64,000 nucleotides of DNA from Channa striata (taxonomy: Eukaryota > Chordata > Actinopteri > Anabantiformes > Channidae), in NCBI GenBank assembly GCA_033026295.1, contig CM065189.1, forward strand, positions 14,488,203 to 14,552,202. The letters are read 5' to 3'. A program made the position numbers and the translations under genes. Under the pieces are notes generated by a model that worked only from the letters and a program-made list of their open reading frames with translations, was not told the DNA's origin and searched no databases. Positions 1-11,000 of the stretch are shown piece after piece. How positions within the stretch are numbered: position 1 is the stretch's first letter; every line of letters begins with the position of its first letter.

Positions 1-165
1 GTGGAACAAAGTCCATTAGAAAAGCCAGATATTTTTCCACTTCTTCCACTTATGTGATGTTCATCTGTGGCAAGATCTCCCAATTAAATTAGTAGGATCT
101 TTTTATTTTCCATAATAGAATGCACATACAGTATTTTAATAAAAAAAAAAACAATTTTTTCTTAG

Positions 166-2607
166 ACCTTTCCACCATGGAGGAGATGTTACAGAAACAT
201 GAGTATGTGAAGCTGACAGAGTTTGTAGCGGACATGACCAAAATCTTCGATAACTGCCGCTACTACAACCCCAGTGACTCGCCCTTCTACCAGTGTGCTG
301 AGGTTCTGGAGAACTTCTTTGTTCAGAAGCTCAAGGGCTTCAAAGCCAGCAGGTAAGATGCCGTCGGTGGTGGTAATGAAAAGAAACACAACCGGTGACT
401 TGGAGAAAATGGAGACGGTAAAGCCCCTTAGTCCGAGAACATCTGCCCTGTTGAATGAGGTGTCTTGAAATGAAAGACCAAGTCATTAGTGGGTCCAGCT
501 GTGCTGCTGTGTGGCTGACTGACCCCTGACCTCCCTGGAGGTTGGACAGACCGATGAGAGCAATAATGCCGAGCTTCTCACGCTTGTAGAGTTTATTGAC
601 TCCTTCTTCTCTTTGGTTTTCTGGGTCACCATCTTGTGTTTCTTTTAACTTTTCTTTTACTTGTTAATGGGTCAAGACTGACTGCTCATACATCCAGCTG
701 GATTGTTCTGTCTCCGGAACAAGTCAGCGCAAAACAATGACTGTGGCAAATCTCCACAGATGTAAAGTTTAAGAAGAGTGATGTATCCTGTTCTGTGTCG
801 TCCCTTTGAGGTATTAACGTCATACATGAGTTTGCTGACATAGGCTTTTCCCCTGTGGACTGTATGAGCTCTCAGTCACACCCTTCTTCCATCTTGGTGG
901 GATCTTCATTTTATATTCATTCAGGCTTCTCTCTGCTAACAATACACTGCCCGCTGCCGCTTCAGTAGCCCAGGTGCATTCTGTACTAGTACCTGATAAA
1001 TTAAGTGGAGTTAAAAATCATTGTAATGCAAGTAAAACAGTTTATTTTTTTAACAATTTGACTATAAATTCAAATAGTCTGTCTTATTTGGTCGGTAGAC
1101 AGGCCTTTTCCTGACATTCATCTACCCTTTCCAAAAACTTTTTTTATTTTTGCAGGTAAAATCGTTTTTGTCTATAGGAAGATCCTGCACAGTTGACTGA
1201 ATAACTCCACTATATGCTTGTGTTTAGTTTTGCCTCTAAACTCAACTTGCTGCATGTTGTGATTGCTTTGTTCGGATGTACACTACAAGATTTTGACCAT
1301 GTTTAGCTCCAGTTTGATTAAATTATGCATGACTAATACCTCAATACTTTAATATGCTTTAATAAGATTATGATATTTATTTTCTAAAGAACCTGCTAAA
1401 CACATTAAGGGGGAGAAATAGAGGTTTTCAGTCTTGTCTCATCTACACCTAGAGTCTCTAGTGAGTCTTATGGTTTGCATCCAGCTTTATGTGCCTAAAA
1501 CAGTGATGTGCTTCACCTGCATGTATTTACACCATCCATTCTCTCTCCCTCTCTCTCCCTCTCTCTCTCTCTCTCCCCCCCTCTCTTGCAGATTGTGATG
1601 TCAGACTCCTGGGTGCTGGGGTCATTGTTAAACAAAAAAAATAATAATTTGCTATCCCTGTTGTCGCTGTTTTTACTTGTTTAAAACAGCGTTAAAACTT
1701 TGTAAGAAAGTGCATATATTAAGCCACACTGTAGGTGTGATCCTTTTTTATTTCAGAAGCAAAGGAAAAAGTCTTCTGTCTAAAAACGGCAGCCATGTTG
1801 GTAACGCAAAGCATTCAACGGAAAATGTATTTTCTTACACTTCTTGCAACAGATGACTGATATTTTGTTGATATTTGAGTTGGATATATGGCGAAAAATA
1901 TGAAGTTTCTCTTTCTCGAGAATTAGTTTTTGAAAAAAACAAGGTATTGGTTTTCGTTGTGAAATCTGACTTCTGAGTTCCATACACACAGATAACTTAT
2001 CTTTTAATTTGACAAAAGTGTCATTTATTGTATTGGTCATAACATGCTGCAGCAGAACATTTTACCTCATTTCTTAGTGGAGAATTTTTAAAAACAAACA
2101 TGCAACATTGAATAGTTTCTTTTTATTGGCTGTACCCGTGTATAATGTTATTTTATGTGCAAATATAACATCTTTTTTTGAAGGACTATTTTTTTGTTCA
2201 AAATGAAATATTGGTAGGATCTGTAAAGATAGATTGGGGAAATTTTAGTTTAGCCTTCATGTTCTAAACATGGCGAGTTTGTCAGTCTCCAGTTAAAAAA
2301 AAAAAGTCCTTGTATATACACTGTTGGGCCAAAACTGGGTCACGTCATACACTTAATAACATTTCACCAACATGGCTGCTTGGTCTGTGTCAAAGTGTCT
2401 GACCCACTGGCATCCAATACATGTTTGTTTTTTGTTTTTTGTTGTTGTTGTTTTTTGTATTTCTCCTAGTGCATATTTTTGTCATATTGTAAAGCTTTTA
2501 ATAAAAAAGAAAACAAACGACTTGAAACTTTCCAACAGTTTCTTCCTCCTCTCTTTGCTCATTTCTGTAGGTCTCATAACAACAAACTACAATCAGCAGC
2601 CTCTTAG
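166..2607 (+). CDS. bptf: BPTF (bromodomain PHD finger transcription factor), 3' end only
   Basis: Two coding exons, 166-352 and 2571-2607, form the C-terminus of BPTF, the histone-reading subunit of the NURF chromatin-remodelling complex in the nucleus. The first has acceptor TTTTTTCTTAG and donor AG|GTAAG. It encodes about 62 residues with TKIFDNCRYYNPSDSP and VQKLKGFKAS, the second half of the terminal bromodomain. The Asn of YYNP matches the residue that binds acetyl-lysine in this fold. The last exon completes an Arg codon and adds SHNNKLQSAAS before TAG, matching the known BPTF tail. The first half of the bromodomain and everything upstream lie left of the window. The assignment is secure because of the near-identical bromodomain, the exact tail and the neighbouring C17orf58 and KPNA2. 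Confidence 0.96.
353..2570 (+). other. bptf: last intron of bptf
   Basis: This intron of about 2.2 kb lies between the bromodomain exon and the 37-base final coding exon. It is AT-rich apart from a CT microsatellite at 1541-1586. Two acceptor-like sites, AG at 1590-1591 and AG at 1755-1756, are discussed under findings. No other coding signal was seen. Confidence 0.85.
1541..1586. repeat. CT-rich microsatellite
   Basis: An imperfect (CT)n and CTCTCCCT tract inside the last bptf intron. It runs straight into TTGCAG, so it looks like a very long polypyrimidine tract in front of a splice acceptor. Confidence 0.85.
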
Positions 2608-4440
2608 CTCCCTCCTAAAAACCAAGTGTCAAAAAGACAAGCCTTGTGATTTCCTCTGAATGATTAATTCCCATGGTCCAAGTCAGGATGCTCCTGAACC
2701 TGAGCCCACTCTAGAGGAGACTGTACTTCCAACAGGAAATCGGTTTGCACTGGAGCCAGAGCATCCAACATCAAACACAGCAGTGCTCAGAGGAAACAAG
2801 TGAACTAAAAAGCTGCCTTTTATCCAAAGAGGCATCAGGACAGAGACGTCCCGCCCTCAGACCAAGGGCAGCTGTTGCTACCTGCTCAGCTCCTCCATGC
2901 GAGGAAAGATCCAGAAGGGGCAGCAGGATGGCCGATAATTGATAAGTTGGCTGTTTTGATGTTCAAAAGTTGTCTGCTCTCACGGTAGCAGCAGATTCTT
3001 CTAGACTTTTGTTCATTATGTAGCTGATCCCTTGTTTGTGTATCCTGTATAGCAGAGCATCACCTTTGCTCTTCCCACATAGAGGTTTCCCTATAATTTC
3101 ATCTTGCCATTTTCAATGCAGGCATTACATCCACATTCATAAAATGAAATGGCTGCATACTCAAAATATCCAGAATTTGTCAAGTTTACACTTAACGGGA
3201 TGATAAATGTGTGGGATCTGCGGTGTTGGCATTTATGTACTTTACCTGAGAGCTCAGTCTTGTCATTTTAACGGCCGCATGCCTGAAAGCGGCTCTCTAT
3301 AGGTCCCAAAGGAATTCACCCTCCTGGTCGTCAGCTGAAACCAGGTCCACTCAGTTTAGCCCATCATAGAGAACTGTCCAGTTTCCCCCACACGTCACAT
3401 CCAACTCTCCTGGATTATTTGGATCGGAATGTTACTCCTGTAGGTGTGTGGGCCTGCACAGAGCATCACCCAGACATCTTGGCGTGTCAGTTTCCTATTG
3501 TAGTAGCTTGATACTGAGATGATCTGCTTGCAGCTACATTTCTCATCTTTTCTTTCACATCAACATTGCCACATACGGGTGTAGACAGTCTTTCTTTTTT
3601 CTTTTTTTCAAGTAGGTCAAGAGGTTGTCATTTTGTCTGAGGGCCGTGTTGCTTTCATGTTAATTTCCAGACGGAAACACCCAGCACAGGCTATTCCACC
3701 CACCGCATCCTGCCTCTCTTCTGGCTATTTTCCATTTTGTGTTTTTCTGAAATGCAAGTGAAGAATGTTATCTGAGCTCCTTTAAACACGACTTTTTGAA
3801 GGAGGTCAGGGGCAAGTAGTGAGGAAAAGAGACTGTTAGGCCTTCAGGGAAGGTGAAACTTGTACAAGGCTTAATTAACCCACATGTACTGTACCTCCAT
3901 ACACAGTGTCTTGTTAAAGTTGTGAGTCTGTTTCTGCCAGTGGCTGAGTCTGTAAGTCCCCCCCCCCCCTTATCTCTTAGCCACTTCTTCCAGCATTTTT
4001 CATTGACATTGACAGGTTGGCTCACATATGTCTCTCAACTCGCCCTCAAAGTATGGTTAAGTAATTTGATAATGGACTTTTCCACTCAGCATCAACTCAG
4101 TTATGTTGCGGTCTGTGGCAGCATGTCTGGAAGTAGACTATGACTGGGGAATGGGGCGTCTTTGTACTGTTTGTATGAACATTTTATAGCTGCATTTTTA
4201 GCATATTTGGTGACTTTTTTGTAACCTGTGATGATCATTTTTGTAGGGAGGGAGCATTCGTAAAACACGGTTACGTACAGTTAAACTAAAATTTGGCAAA
4301 CGTTCAGTTCCAGTTATATTTTTCTTTATGTTTGTGTTTACGAGTTGAGAGATAATGCAGCTTCTGTCGTCTTTCCTGTGTTCTCTTACACAGAAATGTC
4401 CGTCACTTTCAAATCTAATAAAGATGTTTCATTCACTGTT
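2608..4440 (+). other. bptf: probable 3' UTR of bptf
   Basis: Non-coding sequence after the BPTF stop codon. A canonical AATAAA at 4417-4422, in CTAATAAAGATG, is followed by a GT-rich stretch (TGTTTGTTATCTCGATTGT) suited to cleavage and polyadenylation, so the UTR is inferred to end near 4440. Another AATAAA at 5877-5882 could give a longer form. A C-run sits at 3959-3969. No open frame here resembles a known protein. Confidence 0.6.
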
Positions 4441-6925
4441 TGTTATCTCGATTGTATATTATTGCTGTCCAAATATGTAGAGATGACAGATTTTTAGACT
4501 AGTAGAAGCTTTTATTTTTCACTCTTTGAACCAGCAACTAAGCCCACCTGTATATTTTAATGGTATATTTTTTCTCTTTGAGGTGAACTCTACATTTAGG
4601 TGAAATTACCCTTTATATTAAAAGTGCTGCATATTGTGAGCATAAAACTTTTCAACGGGTAGAGTGACACCGTAACTCTTGTAAAGTTCTTTTTTGTAAA
4701 AAAGCAACAAGTTCAGCATTACTTCTATATTGACATGGCATTTCTTGTATTATTTATTCATATCAATGAGAAGTTCTCAGTTTTTGAGTAATGTTGAAAC
4801 AAATGTAACTGCAGATAAAAAAAAGTACTCTATGTTTTTAACAGATTGTGGCAACTCTGAAGAGATTCTCTTTTGTACTTGATAGGACATTTCATCCTAG
4901 ATAATAAAGTAATGTTTTTGACACCAGTTTTTTGAGAGTTTTTTTTTTTTTGTCTCTTGTAATTACTGACACACTGGAAGGATGTTTGTCTTATTCTCAA
5001 AAAAGTACAGTGTATCATATTACTAACCAACACTTATTTTTACTTAAATACAACTACGTAGCAACTTCAAACACATATTACAACTGTTGTTCCCCACTGA
5101 ATTCAGGATCAAGATTCCTTTGATCATTTTTAGATGCCTAAATATATATTTGTGTGTGTGTAGGCAGATGTCTGAGGTGGTGGGTTCAATGGGGAACCAC
5201 TGAATAGAAATTTACATCTTTGTTATCTGAGAGATCAGCGATAACCAAGTCAAACGTTAGGAAGCAACAAGTCCAATGTTTTGCTGTGGTTGGCAAAGAT
5301 TTGCAACAGTTGATGAAATACACATGTGAATAATCATTAAATTGGTTCAGCAAAATTGGCCTGAGTCTAGTAATGTTCCTCAGCAGAAGAAATGGCAGAA
5401 TCAAGCGTTAGTCAAGAGTCCATGCTTGATCCACAGAGACATTTACATTTTAGAGGCAGAAACTTCTTTAGGAACGTATCTGCCTCAAGTGCACAAAGAA
5501 ACACACACAAAGAAAAAGAGTATAGGACCCAGGACAAAACCTTGCGTCACACCAGTTTACAGACTTTGCTAATGAATAGTTGACATTACTGTGAATATTT
5601 TTTATAGTTATATTTTTTGAATATATTTTGAAAACAGCTTTTGATCAAGCAGATATTGCTGTTTTTCCCACTTTTGCTCTTACATTTTAGAGATCTTTTT
5701 TTCCCAAATACAAGGTGCAAGCTGCACTGGAATAGGCCGATATTTCTAACCTTGCACATTGGAGGATTGGCTTAAGGATCCAGACCCACTGGGGTCCAAA
5801 GGCTCCAGGTTCTTCATGTGGTGATAATTTCATAACTTGAAATAGTTGTTGTAGTATACGTTGTTATGGACATTACAATAAAATGATCAAAATCTGTACA
5901 ACCTGCACATGCATGATCACTTTAACCCTTTGAAGCTGCATTTTGTATATGGTATCTCAGTCAAGTTGCATTTCTGTGTTAACTTGCTCACACTGAACTT
6001 AGTTTTTTAAATTAAAACAAAGTCAGTATTCAAAGTCATAACAACTGACTTACCAATAATTATGGAGCTGAAGAAAAAGGGTAGCGAGCAGCTTTTTTTC
6101 CCTAGGACTCCATCGTGTGTTTATTTGGCCCTGCAAATCAAGTTCAAACCTCGACTTCGATCTTGGAGCTTTAGAAGGAAAGTGCCTCGAGGTTGCTGCT
6201 CGTGAGCACTAAAAACTGTGTAATAACCTGCATCCAAGCTCTTTATGTGATCAAATTACCAGCATGACACACAAGAGCAAAGTCTACTCTTGACCTTTAT
6301 TGTCTTCTCACACCCTCTTCTACCACCTCCCCTCACTTATCTCAATCACTAAAACCACTAAATGAGTCCAGCGGCTCACATGGATGCTGAAATCACCGCA
6401 GATGCTCACATGCCTAAAGTGACGTCATTCTGCCACCCTAGTCGCTTTCTCTCACTCCCCTCTTGTGGCTATGGGGGTGTCACACAGGAAACAACTGGGA
6501 GATATACCCCCCAACCCCCACCTCCATTTTCATCCACTGTGATGAGGAATGTCCTCCTGCTGTGATAGTAGCCGTGATGTGGAGCAGGCTCCTGCTTCCT
6601 GCCTGCCTGCATCTGTTCCCTCCAGCGCTGATCCCAGATAGAGGCTTCTGCGAGCCTGGGAACTGAGCTGAGCAGCTCAAAGTGAAAGACATACAACAGG
6701 CTCAGCCCTGCCTGCATCTGTGTCCAAGTTCCTAAGTTGATGTGTCTTCCCAGACAGAGACTGTGGTTGTTAGACTCTGTCTAGGGTGTCTTCCTTTGAT
6801 GGCTCCTTGACGATAATGAAGATTAATGTTTCAGTGGGCAGATGTATGTGACCGTGTGAGTGGACGTTTAGTTTAAAGACAATAAATTCCTCACTGCATC
6901 ATTGTGTATAAGACAAACACAGATT
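4441..6925. other. intergenic region between convergent bptf and c17orf58
   Basis: AT-rich sequence with short chance open frames only. I recognise no exon, RNA gene or complete transposon. A second AATAAA on the + strand (5877-5882) may serve a longer bptf transcript. Confidence 0.5.
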
Positions 6926-6931
6926 TTTATT
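6926..6931 (-). other. candidate polyadenylation signal of c17orf58
   Basis: AATAAA on the minus strand (TTTATT on the plus strand), about 1.15 kb beyond the c17orf58 stop codon. It is the clearest canonical signal downstream of the gene. If used, the 3' UTR spans roughly 6900-8080. This rests on the hexamer alone. Confidence 0.35.
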
Positions 6932-8080
6932 GGGTTTATGTAGAGTAAAGCATTCAGTGCAATCTTTTCCCTCGGTTGTACTACAATCAAACTAGGGATT
7001 TGTGATTAAATAAAAGTTCCTTCAGAAAGCCTCACCCTCTTTTGCCTGAATAGTTGACCATCTTTGTCCCTCCTCCACTTTGTCCCCCACCTGCTTCTTT
7101 CTCTGATCCTGCCTAAATACTTTAAATACCCCCCTTTCCCCTTCCCGGAGGAGTATGTGTTTGTGTGTAAGCAAGAAAACAAGAGCTATCCCAAAGAGGA
7201 GCAGTGACTGAGGCACTTTTCTGAGTCGTGTGTCCAGGTGCAGAGCGGATCAGATTCCTGTGATTAGATTTATGGCTTAGTCCCTACCACAACACCCCCC
7301 CTCCTCACTCAGCAAGGGCCCATTTGATGTCCCAGTCTGCTCAGGCAGATATTTCAACGTGGACACATAATTAAAGTTAGAAAAATAAGCTGCTCCCATG
7401 ACAAGCAAAGGTCCTGTGCTCTCCCTTTCCTATTTCCTCCCTCCTCCTCCGCTGGGGTTTGTTGCTGCTTTTTCAGCCCCTTCATTCTTTCCCTTTGGTC
7501 CTTGGAGCAGTAATAGTGCATTTCCTGCTTACCAGTAACAACCACAGTGACAACGTGCACAGGGTTGTGTATTGCAAAACAATACTCTTCAGTGCAATTC
7601 AACATTTCATATCATTTTGGAAAATATTATACTGTGAGTCAGTCAAAGGTAAATCAACAAGAGTTAAAAAAAATGGGGTTTGTGTAAGAGGATCCAAGTT
7701 TCCCAGTTTTCTTATTATATTATCTGAGCAACTGTAATTGTTTTTAAAAGCCAGACAGTAATAATTGAATGAGGACCTCAAATGGGGTTCCTATTTAAAG
7801 AAAATGACTTGTTTGGTGCCCCAGACATTACAGAGCGATTGTGTAAAATCAGCTGAATTGCAGCCGCTTGTGTTTTCTATCAAAGAGACCACAAGTCAGC
7901 ACGTGAGAAACTTATCAGATTAACATCATGATACATCACAGAAGTTGCTATGAAAATAAATCTATTCTTTCTATAAAATGTCTTTTCTCTTGCGCAATAC
8001 TGAAGGGTTAGTTATGAACAGTTGGTGTAAGCCGCAGAGTCTCTTCCCCTGCAGCGAGGGGCGACAGTCTTGTGTTTGGT

Positions 8081-11000
8081 TCATCTACACCTGGAGCGGG
8101 TTGCCTCCAGGGCTTTCTGGTGTCTCCGCTTGTTGAACCTCTTGACATAGCTGTTGCTTCGCACGAGGCCGTCTCCAGGCTTCAGTTTACCCCCCAGCAG
8201 GCTCAGCAGATCATTTGGAAGATGACGCCTCCGGTGGTAGATCTGTCCCATTATAATGTATCTGGTCCCTTTGGAACAACAGAGGCAACAATAAAGTCAC
8301 TGGAAAAAAATGCAAAGCCTAATAGTTTTGATGTTTGCAAGAAAACATGTTACTGGTTCTGCTGATCTCAAGTGGGAATCTCCCGGTGGCAGATTTGTTA
8401 TGGACAGTATGACTTAAATGCTGCGTGCTGTTTTCGCTGTAGTATATATGATATCTTTAACACCACAAGGTAATTAACACAACACGTGCTTCAGAAATTT
8501 CACACTTACCTAGTTTGATATCAGGGCAGGGTTTGCTGCACTTGAATGTGTCTAGAACCAGAAGGCGAACTTTGAAAAAGAAGCTGTCTGGGGTCACGTA
8601 GAGACGACTCATTTTGTAGAAGCCGTCGTTGCTCACCATCAGTGTAATGAGGCGGATTCCTTTACGCACCACATCAATGTCATGAACTATCCCGTTGACA
8701 GCTGTTTTAGGGACATGAAAAGATTAAATTCAGATTAAATTCTTAGCTACAAAGTGTATTTTTTAGGTGTCTGTTTGCCATTTTGGGAAATAAACACATT
8801 TCTTACATGACAAGGTCAATTCCACTCTAATTCATAACTTTCTCTAATAAATATGATTGTTCAGCTAGTAGCCAGTTTGCTTAGAATAGAAAATGGAAAC
8901 AGCCAGAGCTGTGTATACTCAGCATGACGACAATGGACAGTAAGGAACAATTAGACTGTGTTTTGCACCTCTACTCAGTAAATTCTAATTCATTGCCTTT
9001 ACTTTTAAAAGCCTACAAACAGATTCCCTAAGTAAGTATTTGGTAGGTAACTAATTACGTACTTAGGGAATCTGTTTGTTTTTTTATTGGTATTTTTTTT
9101 TGAATAATCAGTGCTTGTTTTGTGCAGTACACTTTGATTTTGCTTCAAATAACAAAAATTAAAGAGTACTTGATAATTTACATGAATGTACTCTTGACTT
9201 ACTACAGACTGCTTAGAATTATCTCACATAGGGTCATTGGGGCGCCTAAGCCTCTCCCAGGTGTCACTGGGGAGAGGCAGGATAGACCCTGCGTGCATGT
9301 ATATGGACGGTGGGAGGAAACCGGAGGAGAACCAAGCAAGCACGTCAAATCAATGTGCAAAACCAGTTCTGCCGTACTGACCCCTGAAGCCACAATCCAA
9401 AAGACGTTGCTCTTTTCCGAGTACATGACTGGATGCAGCATGGCCACTGTGGGCTCATCGTTTTAGTGTTTAATGGCACTTTACATTAGAATAAAGAAAA
9501 AACATGGATCTGTGCAGCAGGTTGTAAAGTTTGCCTATTTATACAAGCCTGTGTGACTGACCCTGAAAAAGTAACATCAGATACATTTTGTTCATAACTA
9601 AATGATAATAAATCTAACTTATTAATGTTAGTCGGGACAAATATTTCACTGTGTAAACTAATCAACATGTTATATCTGATTTGTTTAATTTGTGCAAATT
9701 AGCCACGTTTTGCATATAACACTTCTTTATATTTGAAGATTTGACAAATAAAACATCTGAATATATGTGTTTTGTGGTAGGAGAAGACAGATGAGCTACC
9801 TCCACAGTCTTTATGCTAAGCTAAGCGAACTGGCTGTGGCCTCGCATTTACTAAATAGGAGTGATATCGAAAACAACAGAGAAACCAAATACTAATATTT
9901 CTGGAAACCACTTAGGGACCTGTGGCTAAACTCTCCTCTAAATCCCTGTTGACTCATTATTTGACACACAGATCCAGCGTCAGCTCTCATGATAGTAACA
10001 CACAGCCACATTGTGCCATAGTAGTAGTTTTCAGTAGATAGTAATTTATTTCTTAATTACCAGCTGCAGGGAAGTGACAAGTTCAAAACCTTTCCATATA
10101 TTTTCCATTGTGGGCCAATTAGTGCTATAAAAATGAAACCCTCTTCGAAACCTCGGAGCCTTCATTTTTGCTTGTCTGCTCTGGACAAAGTCTGTCTTTG
10201 TGTCTGACTGGGTACATACCAAACTCACTGTAGCAGTAATACTCTCTCTCCTCCTTCTCCTTCCTGCACTCGCTGAGACAGAAGGCATCATGTGTGAAGT
10301 CAAACTCTGTGGGGAAGAAGACAAGCAGAAAACAAGAAGGAGAGATGAGAAAAAACGGAGTGTGACGGTCTGGTGTGTCTGCAGGAGCCAGACTGTCATT
10401 CCAGCATCATTAGAAAAGGACCAGGTTGTCATTACAAAACCCAGGCATCACATTCCTTAGCAGGGGGCTGGAGGTGGTGGTCTACGTGATGGGACTGCAG
10501 CAATGTTATCAGAACAGGCTTTGCATCAGTGTGATTCCCCCTCCCCACCCCCGAAACGCCCAGAAGACTGCACACAAAGGAACACATTGACAGCCAGATT
10601 TGAGGTTGTAATTAGTGGCAGGGGACGCAAGCCAACAACCAGAGGAATGGCAAAAACCATTACAGCCATTACGGCTCTTTAACTTTGTGTGTGAACTAAC
10701 TGCACCGTGTGACTTATTTCAACCAAAGTCACAAATGTGTCATTATCAAGTATTATGGGGCAAATATCTATGAGCCTGTCTTTGACAGGACAAACGATGC
10801 AAGGGTGCACTTTTGTTTTCTCTGACACTATAAGGCCCAGCTCTCCAAATTAGCGAGTAATATTTTTTACATGTTTTCTTTTTCATTCCTTAATTTTTAG
10901 TAACATTTGTTAATTTTGGTAATTTATCAGTATGACTGTGTAATACTGCATTTTAGAATAAAGTAGTATTTCAGAATGCACAGATTATTACTGGTAATAA

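Larger units (their letters stand above)
8702..10219 (-). other. c17orf58: intron 3 of c17orf58
   Basis: A 1.5-kb intron with GTATG donor and AAAACAG acceptor on the minus strand. It holds a near-perfect inverted repeat (9015-9079) and a degenerate interspersed repeat (about 9225-9440). The 114-codon plus-strand frame across the latter is repeat-derived. Confidence 0.85.

Noticed and set aside
5186..5583. Possible transposon remnant with overlapping small frames (GPRTKPCVTPVY)
   Set aside because: It vaguely recalls peptides seen in fish repeat translations, but I could not tie it to any family or find element ends.
10046..10432. 128-codon minus-strand frame overlapping c17orf58 exon 3
   Set aside because: It is in a different frame from the true exon; the real reading (FCLSECRKEKEE) with splice sites at 10306 and 10220 explains the region.
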